Below, one piece after another: positions 12,766-25,552 of a stretch of DNA of 64,000 nucleotides. This DNA is from Siphonodentalium dalli. Taxonomy: Eukaryota; Mollusca; Scaphopoda; Gadilida; Siphonodentaliidae. Position numbers and translations under genes: made by a program. Where the stretch lies: contig CP136069.1 in NCBI GenBank assembly GCA_032622095.1, forward strand, positions 104,436,278 through 104,500,277, in the 5' to 3' direction. Position 1 is the stretch's first letter; each line of letters begins with the position of its first letter. The notes beneath the pieces are model-generated. The model was not told the DNA's origin and searched no databases. It saw only the letters and a list, made by a program, of their open reading frames with translations.

Positions 12766-13671
12766 GATGCACATATAGGTTATACGGGTCTTTATTCCCA
12801 TTTTGGGGTGAAAAATGGTGATTTTTGCAAAAAATGCGATAATTTTGGAATTGGAACATTTATTGAATACTACATTGGTTACAGTAATACTTTATGCATT
12901 ATTATGATGGCATCATACGTGTACTTAAAATTAATTTGGATAAAACTGCCGAAAAGGCCCAATACCAAAAGAAATACCTGTTACCATGGAAACGATATTT
13001 AAAAATACAAAAAATGCCGTTATTGGAAAGAAATGAAGACCTATAACCTATAATTTTATAAAGCAAAACATATTGTAACAACCTGTTATATGTATCTCAA
13101 AATCTTCAACTCATATATATAATACAACAGGGGATAAGAGCACTCCTAAGACGACTTTCCTGCAGGTTTGCCAGACAAATTTACCTTTATGTGAACGCAC
13201 CCTGACATGGTACTCATCAGACTCAGAGTCCACGTGTTTTTATCATTTTATTTCCAATTTCTCAGCTGTTTCTGTGGATCTAGACGAAAATTGTCTAAAT
13301 AGTGATGTGTTTTGCACAATTTTTTTTATTATTGGAAATTGTGTGAAAAATTACGGGTATGTTTGAAAACCAACACCACGTATCTGGAAAATGCCATGAT
13401 AGGATTTTAAAAGATTCGCTGTTCGGGAATTATGAAACTGATTTGAAAGCAAATAGTTGATGATTATAAGCTACATCCCTAAATAGTAATTACCTGTACT
13501 TACTCAGAATAACGGCATAACAAGTTCCTGGAATATATCACATCCGAACCCCTTTGGGTCAAATGTAGACCTGCATGATTAAAATGGGTCATGTAGTGTG
13601 ATAATAGTGAGGATTACTATGCAAATGCGGTGATATGGTACACCATAGCTGCCTTATGTCAAGCTCAGGCA

Positions 13672-15112
13672 ATATATCCGGTTAATATATCAATATATGT
13701 GGTTAGTTAGTCAATAGATGCAGCCTCTTTGCAATTATATTTGGCTACTATTGGAGGTTAGTTAGTCAATATATGCAGCTAATTTGTCAATATATGTGGT
13801 TAGTTAAGTCAATATATGCAGCTACTTTGCAAATATATGCAGCTACATTTCCAATATATGTGGTTAGTTGGTCAATACTTTGTCCATTAATTTGGTTAGT
13901 TAGTCAATATATGTAGCAAATTAGTCAATATATTCGGTTAGTTAGTCATTATATGCAGTTTCTTTGTCAATAAATATGGTAAGTTAGTCAATATATACAT
14001 CTATTTTGCCAAAATGTGCAATTGCATTGACAATATATCCAGCAACTTTATCAATATATATATATATATATATGATTAGTTAGTCATTGTTTGCAGCTGC
14101 TTAGTCAATATATGTGGTTAGTTAGTCGTTATATGCAACTATACTTAGTCAATATTTGTGGTCAGTTAGTCATTATAGGCATCTACATTGTCAATGTATG
14201 TGGTTAGTTAGTCATTATATGCAGCTACTTAGTCAATATATGTGGTCAGTTAGTCATTATATGCAGCTACTTAGTCAATATATGCGATCAGTTAGTCATT
14301 ATATGCAGCTACTTAGTCAATATATGCGGTTAGTTAGTCATTATATGCAACTACTTAGTCAATATTTGTGGTCAGTTAGTCATTATATGCATCTACTTAG
14401 TCAATATATGCGGTCAGTTACTCATTATATGCAACCACTTTATAGTCAATATATGCGGGTAGTTAGTCATTATATGCAGCTACTTAGTCAATATATATGG
14501 TCAGTTAGTAATTATATGCAGCTAATTAGTCAATATATGCGGTTAGTTAGTCATTATATGCAACTACTTAGTCAATATTTGTGGTCAGTTAGTCATTATA
14601 TTCATCTACTTAGTCAATATATGCAGTCAGTTAGTCATTATATGCAAATAATTAGTCAATATTTGGTCAGTTAGTCATTATATGCAGCTACTTGGTCAAT
14701 ATATGCGGTTAGTTAGTCATTATATGCAACTACTTAGTCAATATATGTGGTCAGTTAGTCATTATATGCAGCTACTTAGTCAATATATGCGGATAGTTAG
14801 TCACTATATGCAGCTACTTAGTCAATATAAGCAGTTAATTAGTCATTATGTGTAGATACTTAGTCAACATGTGTGGTTAGTTAGTCATTATATGCAGTTA
14901 CTCAGTCAATATAAGCAGTTGGTTAGTCATTATGTGCAGTTACTTAGTCAATATAAGCAGTTAGTCATTATATGCAGCTACTTAGTCAATATATGCGGTT
15001 CGTTAGTCATTATATGTAGTTTCTTTGTTAATATATGCGGTTAGATAGTCATTATATGCAGCTACTTTGTCAATATATGTGGGCAGTTTGTCATTATATG
15101 TAGCTACTTAGA
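13672..15112 (+). repeat. 42-bp satellite array, plus orientation
   Basis: About 34 units of a 42-bp motif built from TTAGTTAGTCATTATATGC and AGCTACTTAGTCAATATATG, becoming more regular toward the middle. Because 42 is a multiple of three, a 172-codon repetitive frame (14,156-14,674) stays open; it is not a gene. Confidence 0.9.
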
Positions 15113-15505
15113 CAAAGTAGATGCATATATTGACTAACTAACCGCATTTATTGACTAAGTATCTACACATAATGACTAACTAACCACACCTATTGACTAA
15201 GTAGCTGCATATAATGACCAACTAACCATATATATTGATAAATTAGCTGCATATATTGTCAATGCAATTGCACATTTTGACAAAGTAGATGTATATATTG
15301 ACTAACTGACCACATTTATTGACAAAGAAACTGCATATAATGACTAACTAGCCACATATATTGACTAATTATCTACACATAATGACTAACTAACCACATT
15401 TATTGACTAAGTATCTGCATATAATGACTAACTAACTGCATATATTGACTAAGTAGCTAAATATAATGACTAACTAACTGCATATATTGACTAAGTATTT
15501 TAATC
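15113..15505 (-). repeat. 42-bp satellite array, minus orientation
   Basis: About nine units of the same 42-bp motif on the opposite strand, beginning abruptly at about 15,112 where CTACTTAGACAAAGTAGATG marks the turn. It completes the core of the foldback element. Confidence 0.85.
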
Positions 15506-16367
15506 ATGCAGGTCTACATTTGACCCAAATGGGTTCGGATGTGATATATTCCAGGAAATTGTTATGCCGTTATTCTGAGTAAGTACAGGTAATTACTATT
15601 TAGGGATGTAGCTTATAATCATCAACTATTTGCTTTCAAATCAGTTTCATAATTCCCAGACAGCGAATCTTTTAAAATCATATCATGGCATTTTCCAGAT
15701 ACGTGGTGTTGGTTTTTAAACATACCCGTAATTTTTCACACAATTTCCAATAATAAAAAACACATCACTATTTAGACAATTTTCGTCTAGATCCACAGAA
15801 ACAGCTGAGAAATTGGAAACAAAATGATAAAAACACGTGGACTCTGAGTCTGATGAGTACCATGTCAGGGTGCGTTCACATAATGGTAAATTTGTCTGGC
15901 AAACCTGCAGGAAAGTCGTCTTAGGAGTGCTCTTATCCCCTGTTGTATTATATATATGAGTTGAAGATTTTGAGATACCTATAACAGGTTGTTACAATAT
16001 GTTTTGCTTTATAAAATTCACAATTTAAATGTCCGGTTTATAGGGGAAAACATAATTATTCATTATTCAAAAAGTTAATTTGTAATGGTTATAGAACTTC
16101 ATTTCTTTCCAATAATGAAATTTTGTGTATTTTTTAATATCGTTTCCATGGTGATAGGTATTTCTCAGGGTATTGGGCTTTTTCTGCAGTTTTATCAAAA
16201 CTAGATTGAAGCACACGTAAGAAGCCATCATAATATGTATAAATTATTACTGTAACCAATGTAGTATCAAATAAATGTTTCAATTCCAAAATTATCGCAT
16301 TTTTTGCAAAAATTAACAGTTTTTACCCCAAAATGGCAATAAAACCTTCATATCCTATATGTGCATC

Positions 16368-16766
16368 CTAGCTACTACTGGGATAATTGGGAAATAGTAA
16401 TCTTTGAAAAAGGTTTTGAGACATCTATAACGGGTTGTCATAATACGCTTTGCTTCATAAAATTACATGCTTTAAATGTCAGCTCTATGGGAAAAAAAAC
16501 ATCATTATTTGACGAAATTTGGTCCGTTTCCATGACAACAGCTGAATAAACCGCATCAATTACCCAACACAGAAGTCAGGATTAAAAGTGCATGTCATAA
16601 AAAACAAATTTCAAAAAGTTATATTGTGTCGCAAGGGTTATAGGTCTTCATTTCTTTCCAATAACGGCATTTTTTGTATTTTTAAATATCGTTTCCATGG
16701 TAACAGGTATTTCTCTTGGTATTGGGCCTTTTCGGCAGTTTTATCCAAATTAATTTGAAGTACACG
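16368..16766. repeat. Second partial copy of the foldback arm
   Basis: Reverse complement of 16,631-16,766 matches 12,915-13,050 in the left arm more closely than the paired right-arm segment (about 16,040-16,250) does. The right arm is thus about one and a half units long. The match ends near 16,766, directly before the MULE coding sequence. Confidence 0.65.
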
Positions 16767-18145
16767 TTCATTCAGCTAAACCAGGAGTCGACGTCGCCGT
16801 GAAGATAGTTGCCGATATCAAAGAATCGGCACGACAGGATCACTTTGAGACAGAAACTACGACAGTTAGACATATAGCCCGGAATTACAATGACTCATCG
16901 CTACCAGAAGCATCCCGAGCCACGCAGGCTACCCTCACCCGCATATGTCGCTGTGCCCGGGCATCAGCCAAACCTGATGATCCACAAGACCTTTTTTTTG
17001 AGATGACGAACCCTACATGTCATCATTACCAGAGAAGGAGTTCTTACGAAAAGAGGTACGAGTTGGCGATCAACGACACCTGGTGTTTGTGTCACAGAAG
17101 CAGCTTCAACTTCTAGCCCAAACGATAACATGGTACATGGACGGAACCTTCAAGGTCGTCAAAAGCCAAACACCCAGCTGTTCTCCATCCATGGTTTCGT
17201 CAGATCAGGTGATGATATGAAGCAGCTTCCTCTATGCCAAGAAGACAAAAGAAAGACTACAAAAAGGTAGGCACCATAATTAATTATATATAAATATATA
17301 TAAAAAACAGTTATCATGGAATCCTCTAGTCCAATTAATCAACAACATATAAATAACAGATAATAGATATTGATGACAATAATATATTGGTTATATATAT
17401 TTGTATTGCAGGTCCTGTCAGCCATCATCAGCCTTATGTCGGATGACATTGCAGTAGAATCTTTCGTCGTCGACTTCGAATCAGGCATGTGGGGGAGCTC
17501 TGAGGGAGGTGTTCGTCTGTCCTGAAATCCATGGTTGTTCGTTCCACTTCGGTCAGGCGCTTTTGAGAAATGTTCAGGATAAAGGTTTACAGCCAGAATA
17601 TAACAAGAGTGTACAAGCTTCTTCGACAGGTCTTCTTGTACAAGCTTATTCGACAGGTCTTCGCTCTACCATTCCTACTTGCAAGTGACATACCGACAGC
17701 CTTCACCAAGCTCGAAGAAAAGATCACCAAACACATCCAGGATCTGGTGACCAGCACCAAGGTTTCACAGGACCTAGGAGCATTTATGGACTATGTGCGA
17801 TCGACGTGGATGGATTCGACCGTCTGGCCAGTTGATACGTGGACAGTTTTCGGCAGAAGTATCCGCACAAACAACGACTGCGAAGGATGGCACAATCGAC
17901 TCAACCATGCGGCGAAAAAGGGAAATCTGCCATTCTACGTCCTAGTCGCCCTACTCAATGAAGAGGCAGCTGCTATGCCAACCAACGTTAGGATGGTTTC
18001 TGAAGGGAAGATGCGCAGACAACAGGAGAGGAAAACGAGGGAGACGACCGGAAAGTTGATGTCCTTGTGGATAGACTACTCGTCAATGAGGATTACTGCC
18101 AGCAAACTATTGAAAGAAGCTGCCAAGCTGTACGCCCCAGTGTAA
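16767..18145 (+). pseudogene. Mutator-like (MULE) transposase, 5'-truncated and decayed
   Basis: This is a DDE transposase of the MULE superfamily, which cuts and pastes its element. The visible parts are an N-terminal linker with an HSAKPG motif as found after FLYWCH-type domains (16,767-17,010), the first catalytic Asp in WYMDGTFKVV (about 17,135), a second Asp in VVDFESGM (about 17,470) and the C-terminal RTNNDCEGWHNRLN with the third acidic residue (about 17,865-17,905). An intron at 17,267-17,411 (GTAGG...CAG) lies between KK and VLSAII in phase 0. There are frame disruptions between 17,150 and 17,265 and again near 17,495. A 27-bp duplication (17,608-17,661) gives VYKLLRQVF followed by LYKLIRQVF in frame. 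The 5' end, including any zinc finger, is lost at the foldback boundary. The reading frame ends at 18,145. Confidence 0.85.
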
Positions 18146-18278
18146 ATAATGTTCGTCTGATGTAACGTTGTTCCATTTTTGTTATCATCATATTTTTGTT
18201 ATTTCAGTATGTATGTTGTCAGTCTTTTAATTTATTTAAATAAAAATAAAAAATAAATTTTTGTATATTTTAATTGAA

Positions 18279-18382
18279 GTCCGTACAAGCCGAGGGTCCG
18301 TATAATCCGAGGGTCCGTATCAGCCGGAGGTCCATATGAGCCAGGGTCCATATGAGCCAGGGTCCGTATCAGCCGGCATTCC
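18279..18382 (+). repeat. 17-bp tandem repeat, six units
   Basis: Six consecutive units of about 17 bp around GTCCGTATCAGCCGAGG, with small variants. It lies 130 bp after the MULE stop codon, so it could be a subterminal transposase-binding array of that element, but no matching array was found on the other side. Confidence 0.75.
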
Positions 18383-19050
18383 CTACGCTGACGACGTCGA
18401 GTGATTTTACGAAGTTTTCTATCCAAATGCTGACAGATTTATCTCCTTGCGACACACAGGTTTGAGTTCGAGTTTGTCAGCGAAAAATATTGCGATATAA
18501 AGGAACACTGCGAATCATCGTCAAAAAGAATTTTTGCTTGTGCAGTACACGTCGGAGAGCTCACATCGGCAATCGCGGTTTTCAAGAGCGTTGCCCGTGA
18601 AGAAGCGGCGCTTTGCAGAGTTGTGCCATTATCCGGGTCACTTTCATCATGCTACTGGTCAGTGTTACAATGGAATGCGGACTGATTTGGTTGGTTTGTA
18701 TTTGATTGTCCATGTTCGGGATTGGAACGAAAAGAAGCGGTGTTCATGGACTCACTGAGACTGGCCATTTTGGTGGCCATCTTTTGACTCTCTGTGACTG
18801 ATATTTGGTCAAGTGACTCCCGTGGAATCCTCTGTGAAACGTGATGACATTTGTTCGAGAGCAATCTTATTACCCCTACCTCACAACGGACTAATGCTGA
18901 TTGGGGAATATTTCAAATTTTTGGCCACCATCTTGGACGCCATCATGAATCTTGAATTTTCCCCATGGCGGATTTTAGTGGATTTTGGATATGTTATTCC
19001 TGATACGTTTCCACACAAAATGAGCCCAAAACCAGCTTTATAAATTTTTT
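18383..19050. other. No gene seen
   Basis: Mixed-composition sequence. Frames at 18,534-18,758 and 18,652-18,864 overlap on opposite strands and have no recognised domain. The end may still belong to a MULE element's 3' flank. Confidence 0.35.
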
Positions 19051-20525
19051 TAGCTCAACTTTACTTTGTAAAGTTTGAGCTATTGCCATGGCTTTGTCGT
19101 CCGTCGTCTGTGTGTGCGTGTGTACGTAAGGTGTCAACAATGCAGGCTACAGGTCGTACCTTTGGTCGGATCATTATGAAATTTGTCATAGCTGTTGACA
19201 TCAACATTTAGACCAGAATGATTAATTTTGGGGTCATTCGGAAAAAAAACATGGCCGCCAGTGGCCATCTTGGATTTCAAAATTCAATCCATTAGCACGG
19301 GCAACAGGCTGTACTGTTTGTCTGATCATCATGAAATTTGTCACGCATGTTAATATTGACATGTAGATGGGAACGAGTAATTTTGGGGTCATTCGGCCCA
19401 AAAATATGGCCGCCAGCAGCCATCTTGGATTTTACTCTTTGTATGACTAAATCCTTTAGCACGGGCTACAGGTCGTACCTTTAGTCTGATCATCATAAAA
19501 TTTGTCATGGCTGTTGAAATTGGAATGTAGATGGGAACGAGTCATTTTGGGGTCATTCAGACAAAAAACATGGCCGTCAGTGGCCATCTTGGATTTCAAA
19601 ATTTAATCCATTTAATCCACAGGTCGTACTGTTCGTCTGATCATCATGAAATTTGTCATGGATGTTAATAACGACATGTAAATGGGAACGAGTCATTTTG
19701 AGGTAATTCGGCCGAAAAACATGGCCGCCAGCAGCCATCTTGGATTTTACTCTTTGTATGACTAAATCCTTTAGCACGGGCTACAGGTTGTACCTTTAGT
19801 CTGATCATCATAAAATTTGTCATGAATGTTAATAATGACATGCAGATGGGAACGAGTCATTTTGGTGTCATTCGGCCAAAAAACATGGCCGCCAGCAGCC
19901 ATCTTGGATTTTACTCTTTGTATGACTAAATCCTTTAGCACGGGCTACAGGTCGTACCTTTAGTCTGATCATCATAAAATTTGTCATGGCTGTTGAAATT
20001 GGAATGTAAATGGGAACGAGTCATTTTGGGGTCATTCGGACAAAAAACATGGCCACCAGCGGCCATCTTGGATTTCAAAATTTAATCCATTAGCTTGGGC
20101 CACAGGTCGTACTGTTCGTCTGATCATCATGAAATTTGTCATGGATGTTAACGATGACATGTAGATGGGAACGACTCATTTTGGGGTCAATCGGCCAAAA
20201 AACATGGCCGCCAGCAGCCATCTTGGATTTTACTCTTTGTATGACTAAATTCTTTACCATGGGCTACAGGTCGTACCTTTAGTCTGAATGTCATAAAATT
20301 TGTCATGGATGTTAATGATGACATGTAGATGGGAACGACTCATTTTGGGGTCATTCGTCCGAAAACATGGCCGCCAGCAGCCATCTTGGATTTTACTTTT
20401 CTCTTCATGTCTATAAACTAGTATTAGACATTCAACTTTCCACATTCCTAATCTCTCCATTGACTGTAATACATTAAATTATTCCCTTTCCAAGTTGAGC
20501 TACAGTGTCATTGACACTTTCATTT
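19051..20525 (+). repeat. Hairpin-headed repeat F1, complete copy with about eight 160-bp units
   Basis: It starts with a hairpin at 19,051-19,082 (TAGCTCAACTTTAC, loop, GTAAAGTTTGAGCTA), then a GT/CCGT-rich tract, then about eight units beginning with AGGTCGTAC at intervals of about 160 bp. Each unit contains GATGGGAACGAGTCATTTTG and a short palindrome around ATGGCCGCCAGCGGCCAT. It ends in AAGTTGAGC and the palindrome AGTGTCATTGACACT (20,504-20,518). No protein is encoded; short minus-strand frames are translations of the unit. Confidence 0.85.
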
Positions 20526-22879
20526 CCATGTTCAACCTCCCGACGACCACACTACTAGATGCAAGAAGAATGAGCCCAACAGTCAAACTAATGCAAGTTT
20601 AAAATCCATTAACGCAGACACATGGGGTTACTGTCATTCGACGTTGAATATCTAGGTGAATACAACGCTGTCAGCCTTTAAATATTTTTTCCAGGAATAA
20701 CTGGGATATGATTATTTCTCTAAAGTCATCTGTGGATATTTACACGCTGATAAGCTTATCATATAGAGCTCTCAAAGCTGAACTCAATGACAATATTCTC
20801 AACTATCTAGCTTGAAAACTGATTGAGATAGGGTGGTTTTGTCAACAAGTCACCTATTGTTGCGGTAATAGTATTTTCATATTGAAATGGGTCCACTGAA
20901 CTCAGAAATGCCAATTTACTTATGATAACCAACACAAACAGTTTCTGCAGAAACTATATTATACTTCCGTATTTTAATATGGGAATTCCCCGAAAACAAT
21001 TTGATAGAAAGTATATAGTCACAAGAATGCAAGATATATATGATCTGTTTGATACGGCGATCTGACCTCATCAATTCGGCATGATACTACCGCCCATATC
21101 ACTTCACTCTACCGATAATGTGTATATATTCTCCACTATTATTATTGTTTTTCTTAATGATATGCTTAATATCAGGAATTGCTAAAATGCTAAAAAATTT
21201 CAGTGCGTATACAACTACGGGAGACGTCCATTAATAGCCATTGAGAATGTTGTCTCTGCTTGTTTTATGGAGTTATGGCCCTTAAAGCGGCCTCTCACAT
21301 TTATCGACAATGGTAGAGTATCCCTGGGACAAATATTTTGATGTAGAGCAACTTAAACTTTGTTCATTTCTATAAAATGGATGTGAAATGATTATTAACG
21401 GCTGCATGGAGAGGAGTAAATAATGGTCAACATGTTACCCCGATAACGATGCTGTGAAAATTTTGTAAATCGGTTAAAAATTAACTGAGTAACCAACCCC
21501 TGAATGTTGAAAAAAAACTCCAGTGGAAAAGTATTTGTATTTGGACCGGAATGGACCAATTAAATGTTTTTCATCCCAATCAATATGACCATTATCCAGT
21601 ACATTATTGAGGTACGGTAATTACTTATGATTATAACACATGGCTGACTATGTCAAATTAATAGTCAAAAGTTGATAGGAATTTTACAGTACGATTTCTT
21701 GGGTGGGTGGGAGATCAAAAAGTCGAGAAGTAATGGCTCCCACATGGGTGGGAATCGATATGGATATGAGAGCGGCTGACTAACTATCAAGGCGAGGTAC
21801 AGTGAAAGGTCACAGGTTAAATGTACTCAGGTTAAATGAACTCAAAATGTCATCAGCCATGTGCAGTGAAAGGTCACAGGTTAAATGCACTCAAATGTTA
21901 AATAAAGGTCATCGGTCATGTAATTAAATATTTTGAAGCCAAAATAGTACAATTAGACTCTATTAACCCAAGTATTCAATGTCCGGGTTACCTTTTTACA
22001 TTTAATTCAAGGTTGCGCTGGTGCAGCATTACAGATCCTGTGTCAGTTCATTCTCTTAGGGACCTTGTCAAATACAAGTTTGTATACAAGTAAAAATACT
22101 GATCTCAAGTTTTGCCTTTGATTCACATTAATCGCAGATATCAAACAGTCGTATTCCCAAAAATTTGTGTGGCAGAATTGAATATTAATTAGTGTGACAT
22201 TTTAAGAGATGAATTCAGTGTTCCATGCCTAATTTTTATGGAACACACAATATCATTGTACCTTTTATTTAAATTCTAGTGTGTAAAATAACACATTAGG
22301 AATAAGAAGAGCTAATGAAAGACGATATTTTGTTTGACATCAAATAAATGTTAAATCCATTTATTTTCATATCGTTTTGATGTCCAAGATTATGAATATT
22401 CTTGTAGTAATTTGATGTCTGGAACCATGAACATGTTCATGTGGCTATATATGCAGATAACATGATACGTACTAGTACAAAATGAAGTATTCCACTTATA
22501 AATGAAAAATATCATTGTGATCTTTTGATTAGAGTTAGCTGAAATAAAATTGTAATGGACGTACCACTTAGAATGGTAACGGACATACCAAAATTAAGAT
22601 GCATCCATCTTGTAACAAATTCTAAACACAAACAAGGGGCTGAGTTTTTGTGATGGGCTCATCTGTCTTCTTTTATAAATGTGGTTTTTGCCTTTTATAT
22701 TCTAACCTAAAACTGGGTTATCCAAAAAAATTCACCATTTTGGTAACGGACGTACCAATCAACAAGGTGAGTCACTGGAATATTTTACCCTGAATAAGAG
22801 GAGTTACATCTCCAAATAGGTATTATTTTAATTATAATTGCCTGCGCTTCATAATGAGACATGCATAGTTTAATTTGAT
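20526..22879. other. Non-coding stretch
   Basis: No gene recognised. A block of about 110 bp at 21,948-22,062 recurs at about 85% identity at 43,570-43,677 (shared word GGTGCAGCATTACAGATCCTG). A short direct repeat around AGTGAAAGGTCACAGGTTAAATG occurs at about 21,800 and 21,867. GGTAACGGAC(G/A)TACC occurs at about 22,578 and 22,743. Confidence 0.5.
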
Positions 22880-24290
22880 GGTGCTTGATATGATCTTGGA
22901 TTTTACTCTTTGCTTGACTAAATACTTGTGCGCGGGGCTACAGGTCGTATCTTTGGTCGGATCTTTATGAAATTTGTCATGAATGTTGACATGTAGATGG
23001 GAACGAGTCATTTTGGGGTCATTCAGCCAAAAAACATGGCCGCTGGTGGCTATCTTTGGATTTCAAATTTGAATCCATTGGCGCAGGCTACAGGCCATAC
23101 TGTTTGTCTGATTATCATAAAATTTGTCATGAATGTTAACATTTACATGTAGATGGGAACGAGTCATTTTAATAGGATCATTCGGCCAAAAAACATGGCC
23201 GCTGGTGGCCATCTTGGATTTTACTCTTTGCATCACTAAATCCTTTGACACATCTTACAGACCATATCTCTGATCCGATCATCACCTAACTTCATATGGA
23301 TCATTGGGGTGACCTCTAGATGGGAACGAGTCATTTGGCCAAAAAACATGGCCACTGTCAGCCATCTTGGATTTTACTCTTTGCATCACTAAATACTTTC
23401 ACACACCCTACAGACCACAACCCTGCTCCAATCATCACCAAACTTCATATTCATCATTGGGGTGGCCCCTAGTTGGGCACGAATCATTTTGGGGTAATTC
23501 GGCGAAAAGACATGGCCGCTTGTGGCCATCTTGGATTTCAAAATTGAATCCATTGGCGCGGGCTACTGGCGTACTGTTTGTTTGATCATCATAAAATTTG
23601 TCAGGAATGTTAACATTTACATGTAGATGGGAACGAGTCATTTTTGGATCAATCGGCCAAAAAACATGGCTGCTAGTGGCCATCTTGGATTTTACTCTTT
23701 GCATCACTAAATCCTTTGACACATCCTACAGACCACATCCCTGATCCGATCATCACTCAAACTTCATATGGATCATTGGGGTGACCTCTAGATGGGAACG
23801 AGTCATTTTGGGGTCATTTGGCCAAAAAACATGGCCGCCAGCAGCCATATTGGATTTTACTCTTTGCATCACTAAATACTTTGACACACCTACATACCAC
23901 ATCCCTGATCTGATAATCACCAAACTTCATATGGATCATCGGGGTGACCTCTTGATGTGAACGAGTCATTTTGGGGTCATTCGGCAAAAAAATATGGCCA
24001 CCAATGGCCATTTTGGATTTTACTCTTTGTATGACTAAATATTTCTACAAAATCCATTAGCATGGGTTATAGACCGATCTGTTATGGATGTTGACACTGA
24101 GAACGTAGATGGGAACGAGTCATTTTGGGGTCATTCGGCCAAAAAACATGGCCGCCGGTGGCCATTTTATAATTTACTCTTTGCATCACTAAATCCTTTG
24201 GCACACCCTACAGACCACATCCCTCCATTTACTGTCAACCATTAAATTATATTCCGCTACCTAAGTTGAGCAACAGTGTCATTGACACTT
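22880..24290 (+). repeat. Hairpin-headed repeat F1, second copy lacking its head
   Basis: Units share GATGGGAACGAGTCATTTTG and CATGGCCGC...GGCCATCTTGGATTT with the copy at 19,051, but are more varied and contain a second unit type with CACATCCCTGATC. The 3' end with AGTGTCATTGACACT (24,271-24,285) is present. The 5' hairpin is absent. Frames here are repeat translations. Confidence 0.8.
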
Positions 24291-24575
24291 TCATATATAA
24301 TGTCGTCAAAAGGGACAATATCGGAAAAAAGGACAATTCTTTAAAAAAAAATCCATTTTTTTCTTTACAACATGGAATTGCCCACCTGCTATGTAGCTAG
24401 TTGATTGTATTCTAACAGGGACATGCCTATAGAGCCTAGAGGGGTGGGGGTGTATATTCATAACTTAGAATTTCCAATGGTTTTCTAATCGCATCAACCT
24501 GGCGATTTCTGGTGAACATCTTAAGCAATTGGATAATTTAAGAAAATTGTAATCCTTCTTTGTTTATCTGGAAAG

Positions 24576-24716
24576 TTCAATAAAACCTCTCCAAACCAGA
24601 CTCTCTATAAACCGAATCCCTCTCCATACCGAACAATATGTCTGGTCCCGAATTCACCCAAGTGCATTCTCACTAAAAATTATCTCTATAAACCGGAAAC
24701 TCTCTATTCCGAACAT
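24576..24716 (+). mobile_element. Pogo/Tigger-like terminal fragment
   Basis: Contains AAACCTCTCCAAACCAGA, TCTCTATAAACCGAATCCCT and TCTCTATTCCGAACA, the reiterated CCTCTC-TAAACCGAA pattern I recall from Tigger/pogo terminal repeats. Only one end is seen, so this is a solo or truncated terminus. No transposase is nearby. Confidence 0.5.
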
Positions 24717-24847
24717 CAGATGGCTTTTCTCTTCTCAACTGCTTCATGTGTACTATGATTAATGAAAGTGGTGAGAGAAGACGAGAAAATAATAGAGATA
24801 GAGGATAGCGAGCGGAGAGAGAGATAAAGTGAGACAGCAAGAAGAAT

Positions 24848-25016
24848 GTAATATTATATAGATAATGAATGGCTTGGAGTTGACTATGCCAAAATAGTGG
24901 TCTGAGAGGAGTAATAGTCCACGAGCTGCAGGCGAGGACCACTATCGAGGACCACTATCGAGGACCACTATCTTGGCATAGTCACTGACAAGACATTCAT
25001 TATTTATTATATTATA
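24848..25016. repeat. Foldback MITE-like inverted repeat
   Basis: Arms 24,848-24,902 and 24,962-25,016 pair over about 50 bp with some mismatches (TGACTATGCCAAAATAGTGGTC against GGACCACTATCTTGGCATAGTC and, further out, AATGAATG against CATTCATT). Three copies of GGACCACTATC(GA) lie just inside the right arm (24,937-24,972). Confidence 0.7.
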
Positions 25017-25552
25017 TCGAACATTGGTGTCAATTCTCTCACAGTTTCTGTGTATAAATACGTCATTAGCAAAGATATTTTGGTGAACTTTTAGAAAACG
25101 GAAAGGAAGTTGCAAATAACATCCTCTGGCATTACAAAATTTGGACTGGTCGCTTGCCAACTAAATGGACAAACTATTAAATACATTGGATAGCTATGAT
25201 CGGACATTTGTAAGTTCATTACAATTCACAATAAATCTTATGATATTCCGGTATTGCAACAAGTATTGTACAAGGACTTTCAAGGTATAGTTTCAGATTG
25301 GCTGTATCTTCAGGTGGCAACCCGATTGCACGAAATGAGTTTGTTACTATAAATAGAAAAAGAATAGTAGGCATGTAGGAATCCTACTGGGTTACTATCG
25401 TAAAAAATAGTATAGCAGTGTGCAGCCAATTAGAATGCGAGAAAGTCACTTGAGATGCAATATATAAGATGAGAAACGGGAAAGTGTTATATATGGAAGT
25501 ATCCAAATTTCCCACTGGGAATTTGCAGCCCAATTATTATTATTGTACTTTT
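25017..25552. other. No gene seen
   Basis: AT-rich sequence. A 72-codon minus-strand frame (24,942-25,160) overlaps the inverted repeat and has no domain. Confidence 0.4.

Larger units (their letters stand above)
12766..16367. mobile_element. Foldback element: long inverted arms around a strand-switching satellite
   Basis: The left arm (12,766-13,586) and right arm (15,497-16,367) are inverted copies; their inner 450 bp are about 95% alike by eye. Between them is a 1.8 kb array of 42-bp units that runs on one strand to about 15,112 and then on the other. The whole 3.6 kb could fold into one giant hairpin. This is the architecture of foldback transposons, also seen in some Mutator-like elements. 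No coding sequence lies inside. The right outer edge touches a further partial arm copy and then a MULE gene. Confidence 0.75.

Noticed and set aside
14156-14674. 172-codon open frame
   Set aside because: It translates the 42-bp satellite, which stays open only because 42 is divisible by three.
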